DNA of 64,000 bases from Meconema thalassinum. Its lineage: Eukaryota > Arthropoda > Insecta > Orthoptera > Tettigoniidae. The notes beneath the pieces are model-generated. The model saw nothing but the letters and a program-made list of their open reading frames with translations. It was not told the origin of the DNA and searched no databases. The stretch covers positions 187,120,813-187,184,812 of the forward strand of contig OX336397.1 of assembly GCA_946902985.2 (NCBI GenBank). Direction: 5' to 3'. The translations under genes and the position numbers were made by a program. Of this stretch, positions 28,021-41,495 are shown piece by piece; position 1 is the stretch's first letter; every line of letters starts with the position of its first letter.

Positions 28021-28766
28021 ATTGATGTTTGTTTACCATTGAGCGCTTTCAACCCCATCTTGTTTGTCTCTCAGACCCATTCACACCTAACCAACCTACC
28101 ACGTCAGGGTCCAAACAACCACCGTCATCCACTGCCATTCATGTTTTCCATTCAAAACACTCCCGTTCATGACCTACCCCACATCCCGTAATCTGCTGTG
28201 ACGTCACACACACCAGTTACACTAATGTTTTCCATTCAAAACACTCCCGTTCATGACCTACCTCACATCCCGTAATCTGCTGTGACGTCACACACACCAG
28301 TTGACCGTTCAATTCTCTGACGATTCATTCACAACCAAGGATTCGGAAACCTTCGGCAACACTCGGATCTCGTCGGGATCAAAGCAAAGCTATATAGCCC
28401 AGGATAATATCAGTGAAGGCGCTCAGTCCAAGAGAGAGACTGGGTCGAGGAGGGTCTCGTGCAGACACTCTTCCATCCTTCCCCCTCATCCCCCCAACCT
28501 CGCCACCACCCCCCCCTCCCCCTCCCCCTCCCCACCCCCTCTCCCCCTCCCCACCCCCACTCCTCCCCCTCCACCCACACCCCCTCGAACCGGTTCCTGG
28601 ACCCTCCAAGGTTTGTTTACCTTCCGGGGTCCCGGCGACCTTGGGGGTCAATGACCTACCTCAAGGTCATTGAGCATGACCTACCTCAAGGTCATTGACC
28701 TTGCCACGCCCCCCTCATTTGCATAAATAACGGTATTTGGTTCAAAACCCCCCCAGCCTCCCTACT
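28021..28766. repeat. Polinton right terminal inverted repeat
   Basis: Inverted copy of 10531-11270. It starts 80 bp after the integrase stop and ends in CCTCCCTACT. It has the C-rich complement of the G tract and two TGACGTCA palindromes (28199-28206, 28283-28290). Confidence 0.95.
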
Positions 28767-28772
28767 GACCAC
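28767..28772. repeat. Target-site duplication GACCAC, right
   Basis: Second copy of the 6-bp duplication; the satellite continues with CACAGGAGTGACGAAC directly after it. Confidence 0.93.
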
Positions 28773-30574
28773 CACAGGAGTGACGAACCGCGCGCCACCG
28801 CCCTTTATATTAGGTGCAACTGCACCACTTGACTGCGAGATCTGAAAGCTCAAGCAGCCTTAACCTCCCTATGAAGGCTTCCAAAAAGATGGTATATTGG
28901 CTTTAACGGCCTGTGAATTACAACTCAGCAATTCTCCTAGGATTGTGCCGTGTCTTGTGTGGGATTTCGCCTAGGACATCAAGCTGGCTCATCGGCGGGC
29001 TCTTGGTGTCCCCAACCGAACCCCAACTGGACTGACGAATTGCGCGCCATCTCTCTTTATATTAGGTGACACTGCACCACTTGACTGCGAGATCTGAAAG
29101 CTCAAGCAGCCTTAACTTCCCTATGTAGGCTTCCAAAAAGTTGGTATATTGGCTTTCACGGCCGGTGAATTAAAACTCAGCAATTCTTCTAGGATTGTGT
29201 CGTGTCTTGTGTGGGGTTTCGCATTGGACATCAAGCTGGCTCATCGGCGGGCTCTTGCTGTCCCCACCCGAACCCCCACTGGACTGACGAATTGCGCGCC
29301 ATCTCTCTTTATATTAGGTGCAACTGCACCACTTGACTGCGAGAACTGAAATCTCAAGCAGCCTTAACCTCCCTATGTAGGCTTCCAAAAAGTTGGTATA
29401 TTGGCTTTCACGGCCGGTGAATTAAAACACAGCAATTCTTCTAAGTGTTTATCGTGTCTTGTGTGGGATTTCGCCTAGGACACCACGCTGGCTCATCGGC
29501 GGGCTCTTGGTGTCCCCGCCCGGACCCCCACAGGAGTGACGAACTGCGCGGCACCTCCCTTTATATTAGGTGGAACTGCACCACTTGACTGCGAGAACTA
29601 AAAGCTCAAGCAGCCTTAACCTCCCTATGAAGGCTTCCAAAAAGATGGTATATAGGCTTTCCCGGCCGGTGAATTAAAACTCGGCAATTCTTCTAGGTTT
29701 GTGCCGTGTCTTGTGTGGGGTTTCACCTAGGACATCAAGCTGGCTCATCGACGGGCACTTGGTGTCACCGCCCGGACCCCCACTGGAGTGACGAACTGCG
29801 TGCCCCCTCCCTTTATATTAGGTGCAACTGCACCATTTGACTGCGAGAACTAAAAGCTCAAGCACCCTTAAACTCCCTATGAAGGCTTCCAAAAAGATGG
29901 TATATTGGCTTTCACGGCCCGTGAATTAAAAACTCAGCAATTCTTCTAGGTTTGTGCCGTGTCTTGTGTGGGGTTTTGCCTAGGACAACAAGCTGGCTCA
30001 TCGGCGGGCTCTTGGTGTCCCCGGCCGGACCCCCACAGGAGTGACGAACTGCGCGCCACCTCCCTTTATATTAGGTGCAACTGCACCACTTGACTGCGAG
30101 AACTAAAAGCTCAAGCAGCCTTAACCTCCCTATGAAGGCTTCCAAAAAATGGTATATTGGCTTTCACGGCCGGTGAATTAAAACTCTGTAATTCTTCTAG
30201 GTTTGTGCCGTGTCTTGTGTGGGGTTTCTCCTAGGACACCAAGCTGGCTCATCGGCGGGCTCTTGGTGTCCCCGCCAGGACCCCCCCAGGTGTGAAGATC
30301 TGCGCGCCACCTCCCTTTGTATTAGGTGCATCTGCACCACTTGACTGCGAGAACTAAAAGCTCAAGCAGCCTTAACCTCCCTATGAAGGCTTCCAAAAAT
30401 ATGGTATATAGGCTTCCCCGGCCGGTGAATTAAAACTCGGCAATTCTTCTAGGTTTTTGCCGTGTCTTGTGTGGGGTTTCGCCTAGGACACCACGCTGGC
30501 TCATCGGCGGGCTCTTGGTGTCCCCACCCGGACCCCCACAGGAGTGACGAACTGCGTGCCACCTGAATTTATAT

Positions 30575-33500
30575 TAGGTGCAACTGCACCACTTGACTGC
30601 GAGAACTAAAACTCAAGCAGCCTTAAAATCCCTATGAAGGCTTCCAAAAAGATGGTATATTGGCTTTCACGGCCGGTGAATTAAAACTCAGCAATTCTTC
30701 TAGGTTTGTGCCGTGTCATGTGTGGGGTATCGCCTAGGACACCACGCTGGCTCATCGGCGGGCTCTTTGTGTCCCCGCCCGGACCCCCATAGGAGTGACG
30801 AACTGCACGCCACCTCCCTTTATATTAGGTGCAACTGCACCACTTGACTGCGAGAACTAAAACTCAAGCAGCCTTAACCTCCCTATGAAGGCTTCCAAAA
30901 AGTTGGTATATTGGCTTTCATGGCAGGAGAATTAAAACTCAACAATTCTTCTAGGCTTGTGCCGTGTCTTGTGTGGGGTTTCGCTTTGGACACCAAGCAG
31001 GCTCATCGGCGAGCTCTTGGTGTCCCCGCCCGGAACCCCACAGAAGTGACGAACTACGTGCCACCTCCCTATATATTAGGTGCAACCGCACCACATGACT
31101 GCGAGAACTAAAATCTCAAGCAGCCTTAACCTCCCTTTGAAAGCTTCCAAAAATATGGTGTATTGGCATTCCGGGCCGGTGAATTAAAACTCGGCAATTC
31201 TTCTAGGTTTGTGCCGTGTCTTGTATGGGGTTTCGCCTAGACACCACGCTGGCTCATCGGCGGGCTCTTGGTGTCCCCACCCGGACCCCCACAGGAGTGT
31301 CGAACTGCGTGCCACCTCCGTTTATATTAGGTGCAACTGGACCACTTTGACTGCGAGAACTAAAACCCAAGCAGCCTTAAACTCCCTACGAAGGCTTCCA
31401 AAAAGATGGTATATTGGCTTTCACGGCCGGTGAATTAAAACTCAGCAATTCTTCTAGGTGATTGCCGTGTCTTGTGTGGGATTTCGCCTAGGACCCCACG
31501 CTGGCTCATCGGCGGGCTCTTGGTGTCCCCGCTCGGACCCCCACAGATATGACGAACTACGTGCCACCTCCCTTTATATTAGGTGCAACTGCACCATTTG
31601 ACTGCGAGAACTAAAAGCTCAAGCAGCCTTAAATTCCCTATGAAGGCTTCCAAAAAGATGGTATATTGGCATTCACGGCCCGTGAATTAAAACTCAGCAA
31701 TTCTTCTAGGTTTCTGCCGTGACTTTGCGGGGTATCGCCTAGGTCACCCAAATGGCTAATCGGCGGGCTCTTGGTGTCCCCACCCGGACCCCCACTGGAG
31801 TGACGAACTGCGCGCCACCTCCCTTTATATTAGGTGCTACTGCACTACTTGACTGCGAGAACTAAAAGCTCAAGCAACCTTAACCTCCCTATGAAGGCTT
31901 CCAAAAAAACGATATATTGGCTTTCACGGCCGCTGAATTAAAACTCAGCAATTCTTCTAGGTTTGTGCCGTGTCTTGTGTGGGGTTTCTCCTAGGACACC
32001 AAGCTGGCTCATCGGCGTGCTCTTAGTGTTCCCGCCCGGACCCCCACAGGAGTGACGATCTGCACCCCACCTCCCTTTATATTAGGTGCATCTGCACCAC
32101 TTGACTGCGAGATCTAAAAGCTCAAGCAGCCTTAACCTCCCTATGAAGGCTTCCAAAAATATGGTATACTGGCTTTCCCGGCCGGTGTATTAAAACTCGG
32201 CGATTCTTCTAGGTTTGTGCCGTGTCTTGTGTGGGGATTCGCCTAGGACACCACGCTGGCTCATCGGCGGGCTCTTGGTTTCCCCACCCGGACCCCCACA
32301 GGAGTGACGAACTGCGTGCCACCTCAATTTATATTAGGTGCAACTGCACCACTTGACTGCGAGAACTAAAACTCAAGCAGCCTTAACCTCCCTATGAAGG
32401 CTTCCAAAAAGTTGGTATATTGCCTTTCACGGCCGGTGAATTAAAACTCAAAAATTCTTCTAGGTTTGTGCCGTATATTGTGTGGGGTTTCGCCTAGATC
32501 ACGAAGCAGGCTCATCGGCGAGCTCTTGGTGTCCCCGCCCGGACCCCCACAGAAGTGACGAACTGTGCGCTACCTCCCTTTATATTACGTGCAACTGCAC
32601 CACTTGACTGCGAGAACTAAAATCTCAAGCAGCCTTAACCTCCCTATGAAGGCTTCCAAAAAGATGGTATATTGGCTTTCCCGGCCGGTGAATTAAAACT
32701 CGGCAATTCTTCTAGCTTTGTGCCGTGTCTTGTGTGGGGTTTCGCCTAGGACACCACGCTGGCTCATCGACGGGCACTTGGTGTCCCCACCCGGACCCTC
32801 ACAGGAGTGACGAACTGCGTGCCACCTCAATTTATATTAGGTGCAACTGCACCACTTGACTGCGAGAACTAAAATCTCAAGCAGCCTTAACCTCCCTATG
32901 AAGGCTTCCAAAGAGATGGTATATTGGCTTTCACGGCCGGTGAATTAAAACTCAGCATTCTTCCAGGATTGTGCCGTGTCTTATGTGGGGTTTCGCCTAG
33001 GACACCAAGCAGGCTCATCGGCGAGCTCTTGGTGTTCCTGCCTGGACCCCCACAGAAGTGACGAACTGCGCGCCACCTCCCTTTATATTAGGTGCAACTG
33101 CACCGCTTGACTGCGAGAACAAAATGCTCAAGCAGCCTTTACCTCCTTATGAAGGCTTCCAAAAAGTTGGTATATTGGCTTTCATGGCAGGTGAATTAAA
33201 ACTCAACAATTCATATAGGTTTGTGCCGTGTCTTCTGTGGGGTTTCGCCTAGGACATCTAGCTGGCTCATCGGCGGGCTCTTGGTGTCCCCGTATGGCCC
33301 CCCACAGTAGTGACGATCTGCGCGCCACCTCCCTTTATATTAGGTGCAACTGCACCACTTTACTGCGAGATCTGAAAGCTCAAGCACCCTTATCCTCCCT
33401 ATGAAGCCTTCCAAAAAGATGGTATATTGGCTTTCACGGCCTGTGAATTAAAACTCAGCAATTCTTCTAGGTTTGTGCCGTGTCTTGTGAGGGTTTCGCC

Positions 33501-33684
33501 TAGGACACCAAGCTGGCTCATCGGCGGGCTCTTGGTGTCCCCGCCCGGACCCCCACAGGAGTGAAGATCGGCGCGCCACCTCCCTTTATATTAGGTGCAT
33601 CTGCACCACTTGACTGCGAGAACTAAATGCTCAAGCAGTCTTTACCTCCCTATGAAGGCTTCCAAAAAGTTGGTATATTGGCTT
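30575..33684. repeat. Higher-order repeat block, copy B
   Basis: Near-identical to 1-3110 at offset 30574, with a few substitutions (e.g. near 1156/31730). A third, partial copy runs from about 35715 to 36985 at offset 35605 and resumes at offset ~35355 after loss of one monomer. Confidence 0.85.
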
Positions 33685-36600
33685 TCATGGCCAGTGAATT
33701 AAAAGTCAACAATTCTTATAGGTTTGTGCCGTGTCTTCTGTGGGGTTTCGCTTAGGACATCCAGCTGGCTCATCGGCGGGCTCTTGGTGTCCCCGCGCGG
33801 CCCCCCACAGGAGTGACGAACTGCGCGCCACCTCCCTTTATATTAGGTGCATCTGCACCACTTTACTGCGAGATCTGAAAGCTCAAGCATCCTTAACCTC
33901 CCTATGAAGGCTTCCAAAAAGATGGTATATTATCTTTCGGGGTCGGTGAATTAAAACTCAGTAATTGTTCTAGGTTTTGCCGTGTCTTGTGTGGGGTTTC
34001 GCCTAGGACACCACACTGGCTCATCGGCGGGCACTTGGTGTCCCCGCCCGGACCCCCACAGGAGTGACGAACTGCGTGCCACCTCTCTTTATATTAGGTG
34101 CAACTGCACCACTTTACTGCGAGAACTAAAAGCTCAGACACCCTTATCCTCCCTATGAAGCCTTCCAAAAAGATGGTATATTGGCTTTCACGGCCTGTGA
34201 ATTAAAACTCAGCAATTCTTCTAGGTTTGTGCCGTGTTGTGTGGGGTTTCGCCTAGGACACCAAGCTGGCTCATCGGCGGGCTCTTGGTGTCCCCGCCCG
34301 GACCCCCACAGGAGTGAAGATCGGCGCGCCACCTCCCTTTATATTAGGTGCATCTGCACCACTTGACTGCGAGAACTAAAAGCTCAAGCAGCCGTAACCT
34401 CCCTATGAAGGCTTCCAAAAAGTTGGTATATTGGCTTTCATGGCCAGTGAATTAAAACTCAACAATTCTTATAGGTTTGTGCCGTGTCTTCTGTGGGGTT
34501 TCGCCTAGGACATAAAGCTGGCTCATCGGTGGGCTCTTGGTGTCCCCGCGCGGCCCCCCACAGGAGTGACGAACTGCGCGCCACTTCCCTTTATATTAGG
34601 TGCAACTGCACCACTTTACTGCGAGATCTGAAAGCTCAAGCACCCTTAACCTCCCTATGAAGGCTTCCAAAAAGATGGTATATTGCCTTTCACGGCCTGT
34701 GAATTAAAACTCAGCAATTCTTCTAGAATTGTGCCGTGTCTTGTGTGGGGTTTCGCCTAGGACATCATGCTGGCTCATCGGCGGGCTCTTGGTGTCACCG
34801 CCCGGTCCCCCACAGGAGTGACGAACTGCGCGCCACCTCCCTTTATATTAGGTGCAACTGCACCACTTGACTGCGAGATCTAAAAGCTCAAGCAGCCTTT
34901 ACCTCCCTAAGATGGCTTCCAAAAAGTTGGTATATTGGCTTTCATGGCCGGTGAATTAAAACTCAACAATTCTTATAGGTTTGTGCCGTGCCTTGTGTGG
35001 GGTTTCGCCTAGGACACCAAGCAGGCTCATCGGCGAGCTCTTGGTGTCCCCGCGCGGACCCCCACAGGAGTGACGAACTGCGCGCCACCTCCCTTTATAT
35101 TAGGTGCAACTGCACCACTTGACTGCGAGAACTAAAATCTCAAGCAGCCTTAAACTCCCTATGAAGGCTTCCAAAAAGATGGTATATTGGCTTTCACGGC
35201 CTGTGAATTAAAACTCGGCAATTCGCCTAGGTTTGTGCCGTGTCTTGTGTGGGATATCGCCTAGGACACCACGCTGGCTCATCGGCGGGCTCTTGGTGTC
35301 CCTGCCCGGACCCCCACAGGAGTTACGAACTGCGTGCCACCTCCCTTTATATTAGGTGCAACTGCACCATTTGACTGCGAGAACTAAAATCTCAAGCAGC
35401 CTTAAACTCCCTATGAAGGCTTCCAAAAAGATGGTATATTGGCTTTCACGGCCCGTGAATTAAAACTCGGCAATTCGCCTAGGTTTGTGCCGTGTCTTGT
35501 GTGGGGTTTCGCCTAGGACACCACGCTGGCTCATCGGCGGGCTCTTGGTGTCCCCGCCCGGACCCCCACAGGAGTGACGAACTGCGTGCCACCTCCCTTT
35601 ATATTAGGTGCATCTGCACCACTTGACTGCGAGAACTAAAAGCTCAAGCAGCCTTAACCTCCCTATGAAGGCTTCCAAAAATATGGTATATTGTCTTTCC
35701 CGGCCGGTGAATTAAAACTCAGCAATTCTTCTAGGTTTGTGCCGTGTCATGTGTGGGGTATCGCCTAGGACACCACGCTGGCTCATCGGCGGGCTCTTTG
35801 TGTCCCCGCCCGGACCCCCACAGGAGTGACGAACTGCACGCCACCTCCCTTTATATTAGGTGCAACTGCACCACTTGACTGCGAGAACTAAAACTCAAGC
35901 AGCCTTAACCTCCCTATGAAGGCTTCCAAAAAGTTGGTATATTGGCTTTCATGGCAGGAGAATTAAAACTCAACAATTCTTCTAGGCTTGTGCCGTGTCT
36001 TGTGTGGGGTTTCGCTTTGGACACCAAGCAGGCTCATCGGCGAGCTCTTGGTGTCCCCGCCCGGAACCCCACAGAAGTGACGAACTACGTGCCACCTCCC
36101 TATATATTAGGTGCAACCGCACCACATGACTGCGAGAACTAAAATCTCAAGCAGCCTTAACCTCCCTTTGAAAGCTTCCAAAAATATGGTGTATTGGCTT
36201 TCCGGGCCGGTGAATTAAAACTCGGCAATTCTTCTAGGTTTGTGCCGTGTCTTGTATGGGGTTTCGCCTAGACACCACGCTGGCTCATCGGCGGGCTCTT
36301 GGTGTCCCCACCCGGACCCCCACAGGAGTGTCGAACTGCGTGCCACCTCCGTTTATATTAGGTGCAACTGGACCACCTTGACTGCGAGAACTAAAACCCA
36401 AGCAGCCTTAAACTCCCTACGAAGGCTTCCAAAAAGATGGTATATTGGCTTTCACGGCCGGTGAATTAAAACTCAGCAATTCTTCTAGGTGTTTGCCGTG
36501 TCTTGTGTGGGATTTCGCCTAGGACCCCACGCTGGCTCATCGGCGGGCTCTTGGTGTCCCCGCTCGGACCCCCACAGATATGACGAACTACGTGCCACCT

Positions 36601-39600
36601 CCCTTTATATTAGGTGCAACTGCACCATTTGACTGCGAGAACTAAAAGCTCAAGCAGCTTTAAATTCCCTATGAAGGCTTCCAAAAAGATGGTATATTGG
36701 CATTCACGGCCCGTGAATTAAAACTCAGCAATTCTTCTAGGTTTCTGCCGTGACTTTGCGGGGTTTCGCCTAGGTCACCCAAATGGCTAATCGGCGGGCT
36801 CTTGGTGTCCCCGCCCGGACCCCCACTGGAGTGACGAGCTGCGCGCCACCTCCCTTTATATTAGGTGCTACTGCACTACTTGACTGCGAGAACTAAAAGC
36901 TCAAGCAGCCTTAACCTCCCTATGAAGGCTTCCAAAAAAACGATATATTGGCTTTCACGGCCGCTGAATTAAAACTCAGCAATTCTTCTAGGTTTCTGCC
37001 GTGTCTTGTGTGGGGATTCGCCTAGGACACCACGCTGGCTCATCGGCGGGCTCTTGGTTTCCCTACCCGGACCCCCACAGGAGTGACGAACTGCGTGCCA
37101 CCTCAATTTATATTAGGTGCAACTGCACCACTTGACTGCGAGAACTAAAAGCTCATGCAGCCTTAACCTCCCTATGAAGGCTTCCAAAAAGTTGGTATAT
37201 TGCCTTTCACGGCCGGTGAATTAAAACTCAACAATTCTTCTAGGTTTGTGCCGTATCTTGTGTGGGGTTTCGCCTAGATCACCAAGCAGGCTCATCGGCG
37301 AGCTCTTGGTGTCCCCGCCCGGATCCCCACAGAAGTGACGAACTGTGCGCCACCTCCCTTTATATTACGTGCAACTGCACCACTTGACTGCGAGAACTAA
37401 AAGCTCAAGCAGCCTTAACCTCCCTATGAAGGCTTCCAAAAAGATGGTATATTGGCTTTCCCGGCCGGTGAATTAAAACTCGGCAATTCTTCTAGCTTTG
37501 TGCCGTGTCTTGTGTGGGGTTTCGCCTAGGACACCACGCTGGCTCATCGACGGGCACTTGGTGTCCCCACCCGGACCCTCACAGGAGTGACGAACTGCGT
37601 GCCACCTCAATTTATATTAGGTGCAACTGCACCACTTGACTGCGAGAACTAAAAGCTCAAGCAGCCTTAACCTCCCTACGAAGGCTTCCAAAAAGTTGGT
37701 ATATTGCCTTTCACGGCCGGTGAATTAAAACTCAACAATTCTTCTAGGTTTGTGCCGTATCTTGTGTGGGGTTTCGCCTAGATCACCAAGCAGGCTCATC
37801 GGCGAGCTCTTGGTGTCCCCGCCCGGATCCCCACAGAAGTGACGAACTGTGCGCCACCTCCCTTTATATTACGTGCAACTGCACCACTTGACTGCGAGAA
37901 CTAAAATCTCAAGCAGCCTTAACCTCCCTATGAAGGCTTCCAAAGAGATGGTATATTGGCTTTCACGGCCGGTGAATTAAAACTCAGCATTCTTCCAGGA
38001 TTGTGCCGTGTCTTATGTGGGGTTTCGCCTAGGACACCAAGCAGGCTCATCGGCGAGCTCTTGGTGTTCCTGCCTGGACCCCCACAGAAGTGACGAACTG
38101 TGCGCCACCTCCCTTTATATTAGGTGCAACTGCACCACTTGACTGCGAGAACTAAATGCTCAAGCAGCCTTTACCTCCCTATGAAGGCTTCCAAAAAGTT
38201 GGTATATTGGCTTTCATGGCAGGTGAATTAAAACTCAACAATTCATATAGGTTTGTGCCGTGTCTTCTGTGGGGTTTCGCCTAGGACATCTAGCTGGCTC
38301 ATCGGCGGGCTCTTGGTGTCCCCGTATGGCCCCCCACAGGAGTGACGAACTGCGCGCCACCTCCCTTTATATTAGGTGCAACTGCACCACTTTACTGCGA
38401 GATCTGAATGCTCAAGCACCCTTATCCTCCCTATGAAGCCTTCCAAAAAGATGGTATATTGGCTTTCACGGCCTGTGAATTAAAACTCACCAATTCTTCT
38501 AGGTTTGTGCCGTGTCTTGTGAGGGTTTCGCCTAGGACACCAAGCTGGCTCATCGGCGGGCTCTTGGTGTCCCCGCCCGGACCCCCACAGGAGTGAAGAT
38601 CGGCGCGCCACCTCCCTTTATATTAGGTGCATCTGCACCACTTGACTGCGAGAACTAAAAGCTCAAGCAGCCTTAACCTCCCTATGAAGGCTTCCAAAAA
38701 TATGGTATATAGGCTTTCCCGGGCGGTGAATTAAAACTCGGCAATTCTTCTAGGTTTGTGCTGTGTCTTGTGTGGGGTTTCGCCTAGGACACCACGCTGG
38801 CTCATCGGCGGGCTCTTGGTGTCCCCACCCGGACCCCCACAGGAGTGACGAACTGCGTGCCACCTGAATTTATATAAGGTGCAACTGCACCACTTGACTG
38901 CGAGAACTAAATGCTCAAGCAGTCTTTACCTCCCTATGAAGGCTTCCAAAAAGTTGGTATATTGGCTTTCATGGCCAGTGAATTAAAAGTCAACAATTCT
39001 TATAGGTTTGTGCCGTGTCTTCTGTGGGGTTTCGCTTAGGACATCCAGCTGGCTCATCGGCGGGCTCTTGGTGTCCCCGCGCGGCCCCCCACAGGAGTGA
39101 CGAACTGCGCGCCACCTCCCTTTATATTAGGTGCAACTGCACCACTTTACTGCGAGATCTGAAAGCTCAAGCATCCTTAACCTCCCTATGAAGGCTTCCA
39201 AAAAGATGGTATATTGGCTTTCACGGTCGGTGAATTAAAACTCAGTAATTGTTCTAGGTTTTGCCGTGTCTTGTGTGGGGTTTCGCCTAGGACACCACAC
39301 TGGCTCATCGGCGGGCACTTGGTGTCCCCGCCCGGACCCCCACAGGAGTGACGAACTGCGTGCCACCTCTCTTTATATTAGGTGCAACTGCCCCACTTTA
39401 CTACGAGAACTAAAAGCTCAAACACCCTTATCCTCCCTATGAAGCCTTCCAAAAAGATGGTATATTGGCTTTCACGGCCTGTGAATTAAAACTCAGCAAT
39501 TCTTCTAGGTTTGTGCCGTGTTGTGTGGGGTTTCGCCTAGGACACCAAGCTGGCTCATCGGCGGGCTCTTGGTGTCCCCGCCCGGACCCCCACAGGAGTG

Positions 39601-41495
39601 AAGATCGGCGCGCCACCTCCCTTTATATTAGGTGCATCTGCACCACTTGACTGCGAGAACTAAAAGCTCAAGCAGCCTTAACCTCCCTATGAAGGCTTCC
39701 AAAAAGTTGGTATATTGGCTTTCATGGCCAGTGAATTAAAACTCAACAATTCTTATAGGTTTGTGCCGTGTCTTCTGTGGGGTTTCGCCTAGGACATCAA
39801 GCTGGCTCATCGGTGGGCTCTTGGTGTCCCCGCGCGGCCCCCCACAGGAGTGACGAACTGCGCGCCACTTCCCTTTATATTAGGTGCAACTGCACCACTT
39901 TACTGCGAGATCTGAAAGCTCAAGCACCCTTAACCTCCCTATGAAGGCTTCCAAAAAGATGGTATATTGCCTTTCACGGCCTGTGAATTAAAACTCAGCA
40001 ATTCTTCTAGAATTGTGCCGTGTCTTGTGTGGGGTTTCGCCTAGGACATCAAGCTGGCTCATCGGCGGGCTCTTGGTGTCACCGCCCGGTCCCCCACAGG
40101 AGTGACGAACTGCGCGCCACCTCCCTTTATATAAGTGCAACTGCACCACTTGACTGCGAGATCTAAAAGCTCAAGCAGCCTTTACCTCCCTAAGATGGCT
40201 TCCAAAAAGTTGGTATATTGGCTTTCATGGCCGGTGAATTAAAACTCAACAATTCTTATAGGTTTGTGCCGTGTCTTGTGTGGGGTTTCGCCTAGGACAC
40301 CAAGCAGGCTCATCGGCGAACTCTTGGTGTCCCCGCGCGGACCCCCACAGGAGTGACGAACAGCGCGGCACCTCCCTTTATATTAGGTGCAACTGCACCA
40401 CTTGACTGCGAGAACTAAAATCTCAAGCAGCCTTAAACTCCCTATGAAGGCTTCCAAAAAGATGGTATATTTGCTTTCACGGCCCGTGAATTAAAACTCA
40501 GCAATTCTTCTAGGTGTTTGCCGTGTCTTGTGTGGGATATCGCCTAGGACACCACGCTGGCTCATCGGCGGGCTCTTGGTGTCCCTGCCCGGACCCCCAC
40601 AGGAGTGACGAACTGCGTGCCACCTCCCTTTATATTAGGTGCAACTGCACCATTTGACTGCGAGAACTAAAATCTCAAGCAGCCTTAAACTCCCTATGAA
40701 GGCTTCCAAAAAGATGGTATATTGGCTTTCACGGCCCGTGAATTAAAACTCGGCAATTCGCCTAGGTTTGTGCCGTGTCTTGTGTGGGGTTTCGCCTAGG
40801 ACACCACGCTGGCTCATCGGCGGGCTCTTGGTGTCCCCGCCCGGACCCCCACAGGAGTGACGAACTGCGTGCCACCTCCCTTTATATTAGGTGCATCTGC
40901 ACCACTTGACTGCGAGAACTAAAAGCTCAAGCAGCCTTAAACTCCCTATGAAGGCTTCCAAAAAGATGGTATATTGGCTTTCTCGGCCGGTGAATTAAAA
41001 CTCGGCAATTCGCCTAGGTTTGTGCCGTGTCTTGTGTGGGGTTTCGCCTAGGACACCACGCTGACTCATCGGCGGGCTGTTGGTGTCCCCACCCGGCCCC
41101 AACAGGAGTGACGAACTGCGTGCCACCTCAATTTATATTAGTTGCAACTGAACCACTTGACTGCGAGAACTAAAACTCAAGCAGCCTTAAAATCCCTATG
41201 AAGGCTTCCAAAAGATGGTATATTGGCTTTCACGGCCGGTGAATTAAAACTCAGCAATTCTTCTAGGTTTGTGCCGTGTCTTGTGTGGGGTATCGCCTAG
41301 GACACCACGCTGGCTCATCGGCGGGCTCTTGGTGTCCCCGCCCGGACCCCCACAGGAGTGACGAACTGCGCGCCACCTCTCTTTATATTAGGCGCAACTG
41401 CACCACTTGACTGCGAGAACTAAATTCTCAAGCAGCCTTTACCTCCCTATGAAGGCTTCCAAAATGTTGGTATATTGGCTTTCATGGCCAGTGAA

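Larger units (their letters stand above)
10531..28766. mobile_element. Complete Maverick/Polinton (endogenous adintovirus-like), 18,236 bp
   Basis: A bounded insertion in the satellite. It begins AGTAGGGAGG, ends CCTCCCTACT, has ~740-bp terminal inverted repeats and a 6-bp target duplication. It encodes protein-primed PolB, retroviral-type integrase, A32-like packaging ATPase, adenain-like protease, and major and minor capsid proteins, which is the defining Polinton set. It also has a PLA2-like protein, a fibre-like repeat protein and several proteins without known function. Nearly all reading frames are open; one gene (19772-20271) shows a frameshift at an A run. The near-intact state implies recent insertion. 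Retroelement fragments (12800-13095, 13655-14035) sit only in its introns. Confidence 0.97.
28767..41495. repeat. ~252-bp satellite array, middle block
   Basis: About 50 monomers of the same family continuing from the Polinton insertion. The block carries higher-order copies of units seen at 1-3110 (30575-33684 and again from about 35715) and units repeated at a 5.03-5.28 kb distance (30911/35942 and 34181/39465). Near-identical monomer pairs around 37130-37870 mark local duplication. Short ORFs here are repeat-driven. Confidence 0.97.

Noticed and set aside
10531..28766. Reading the element as an adenovirus or virophage genome
   Set aside because: Integrase, 6-bp duplication and long TIRs within a host satellite define a Polinton, although the capsid module is shared with those viruses.
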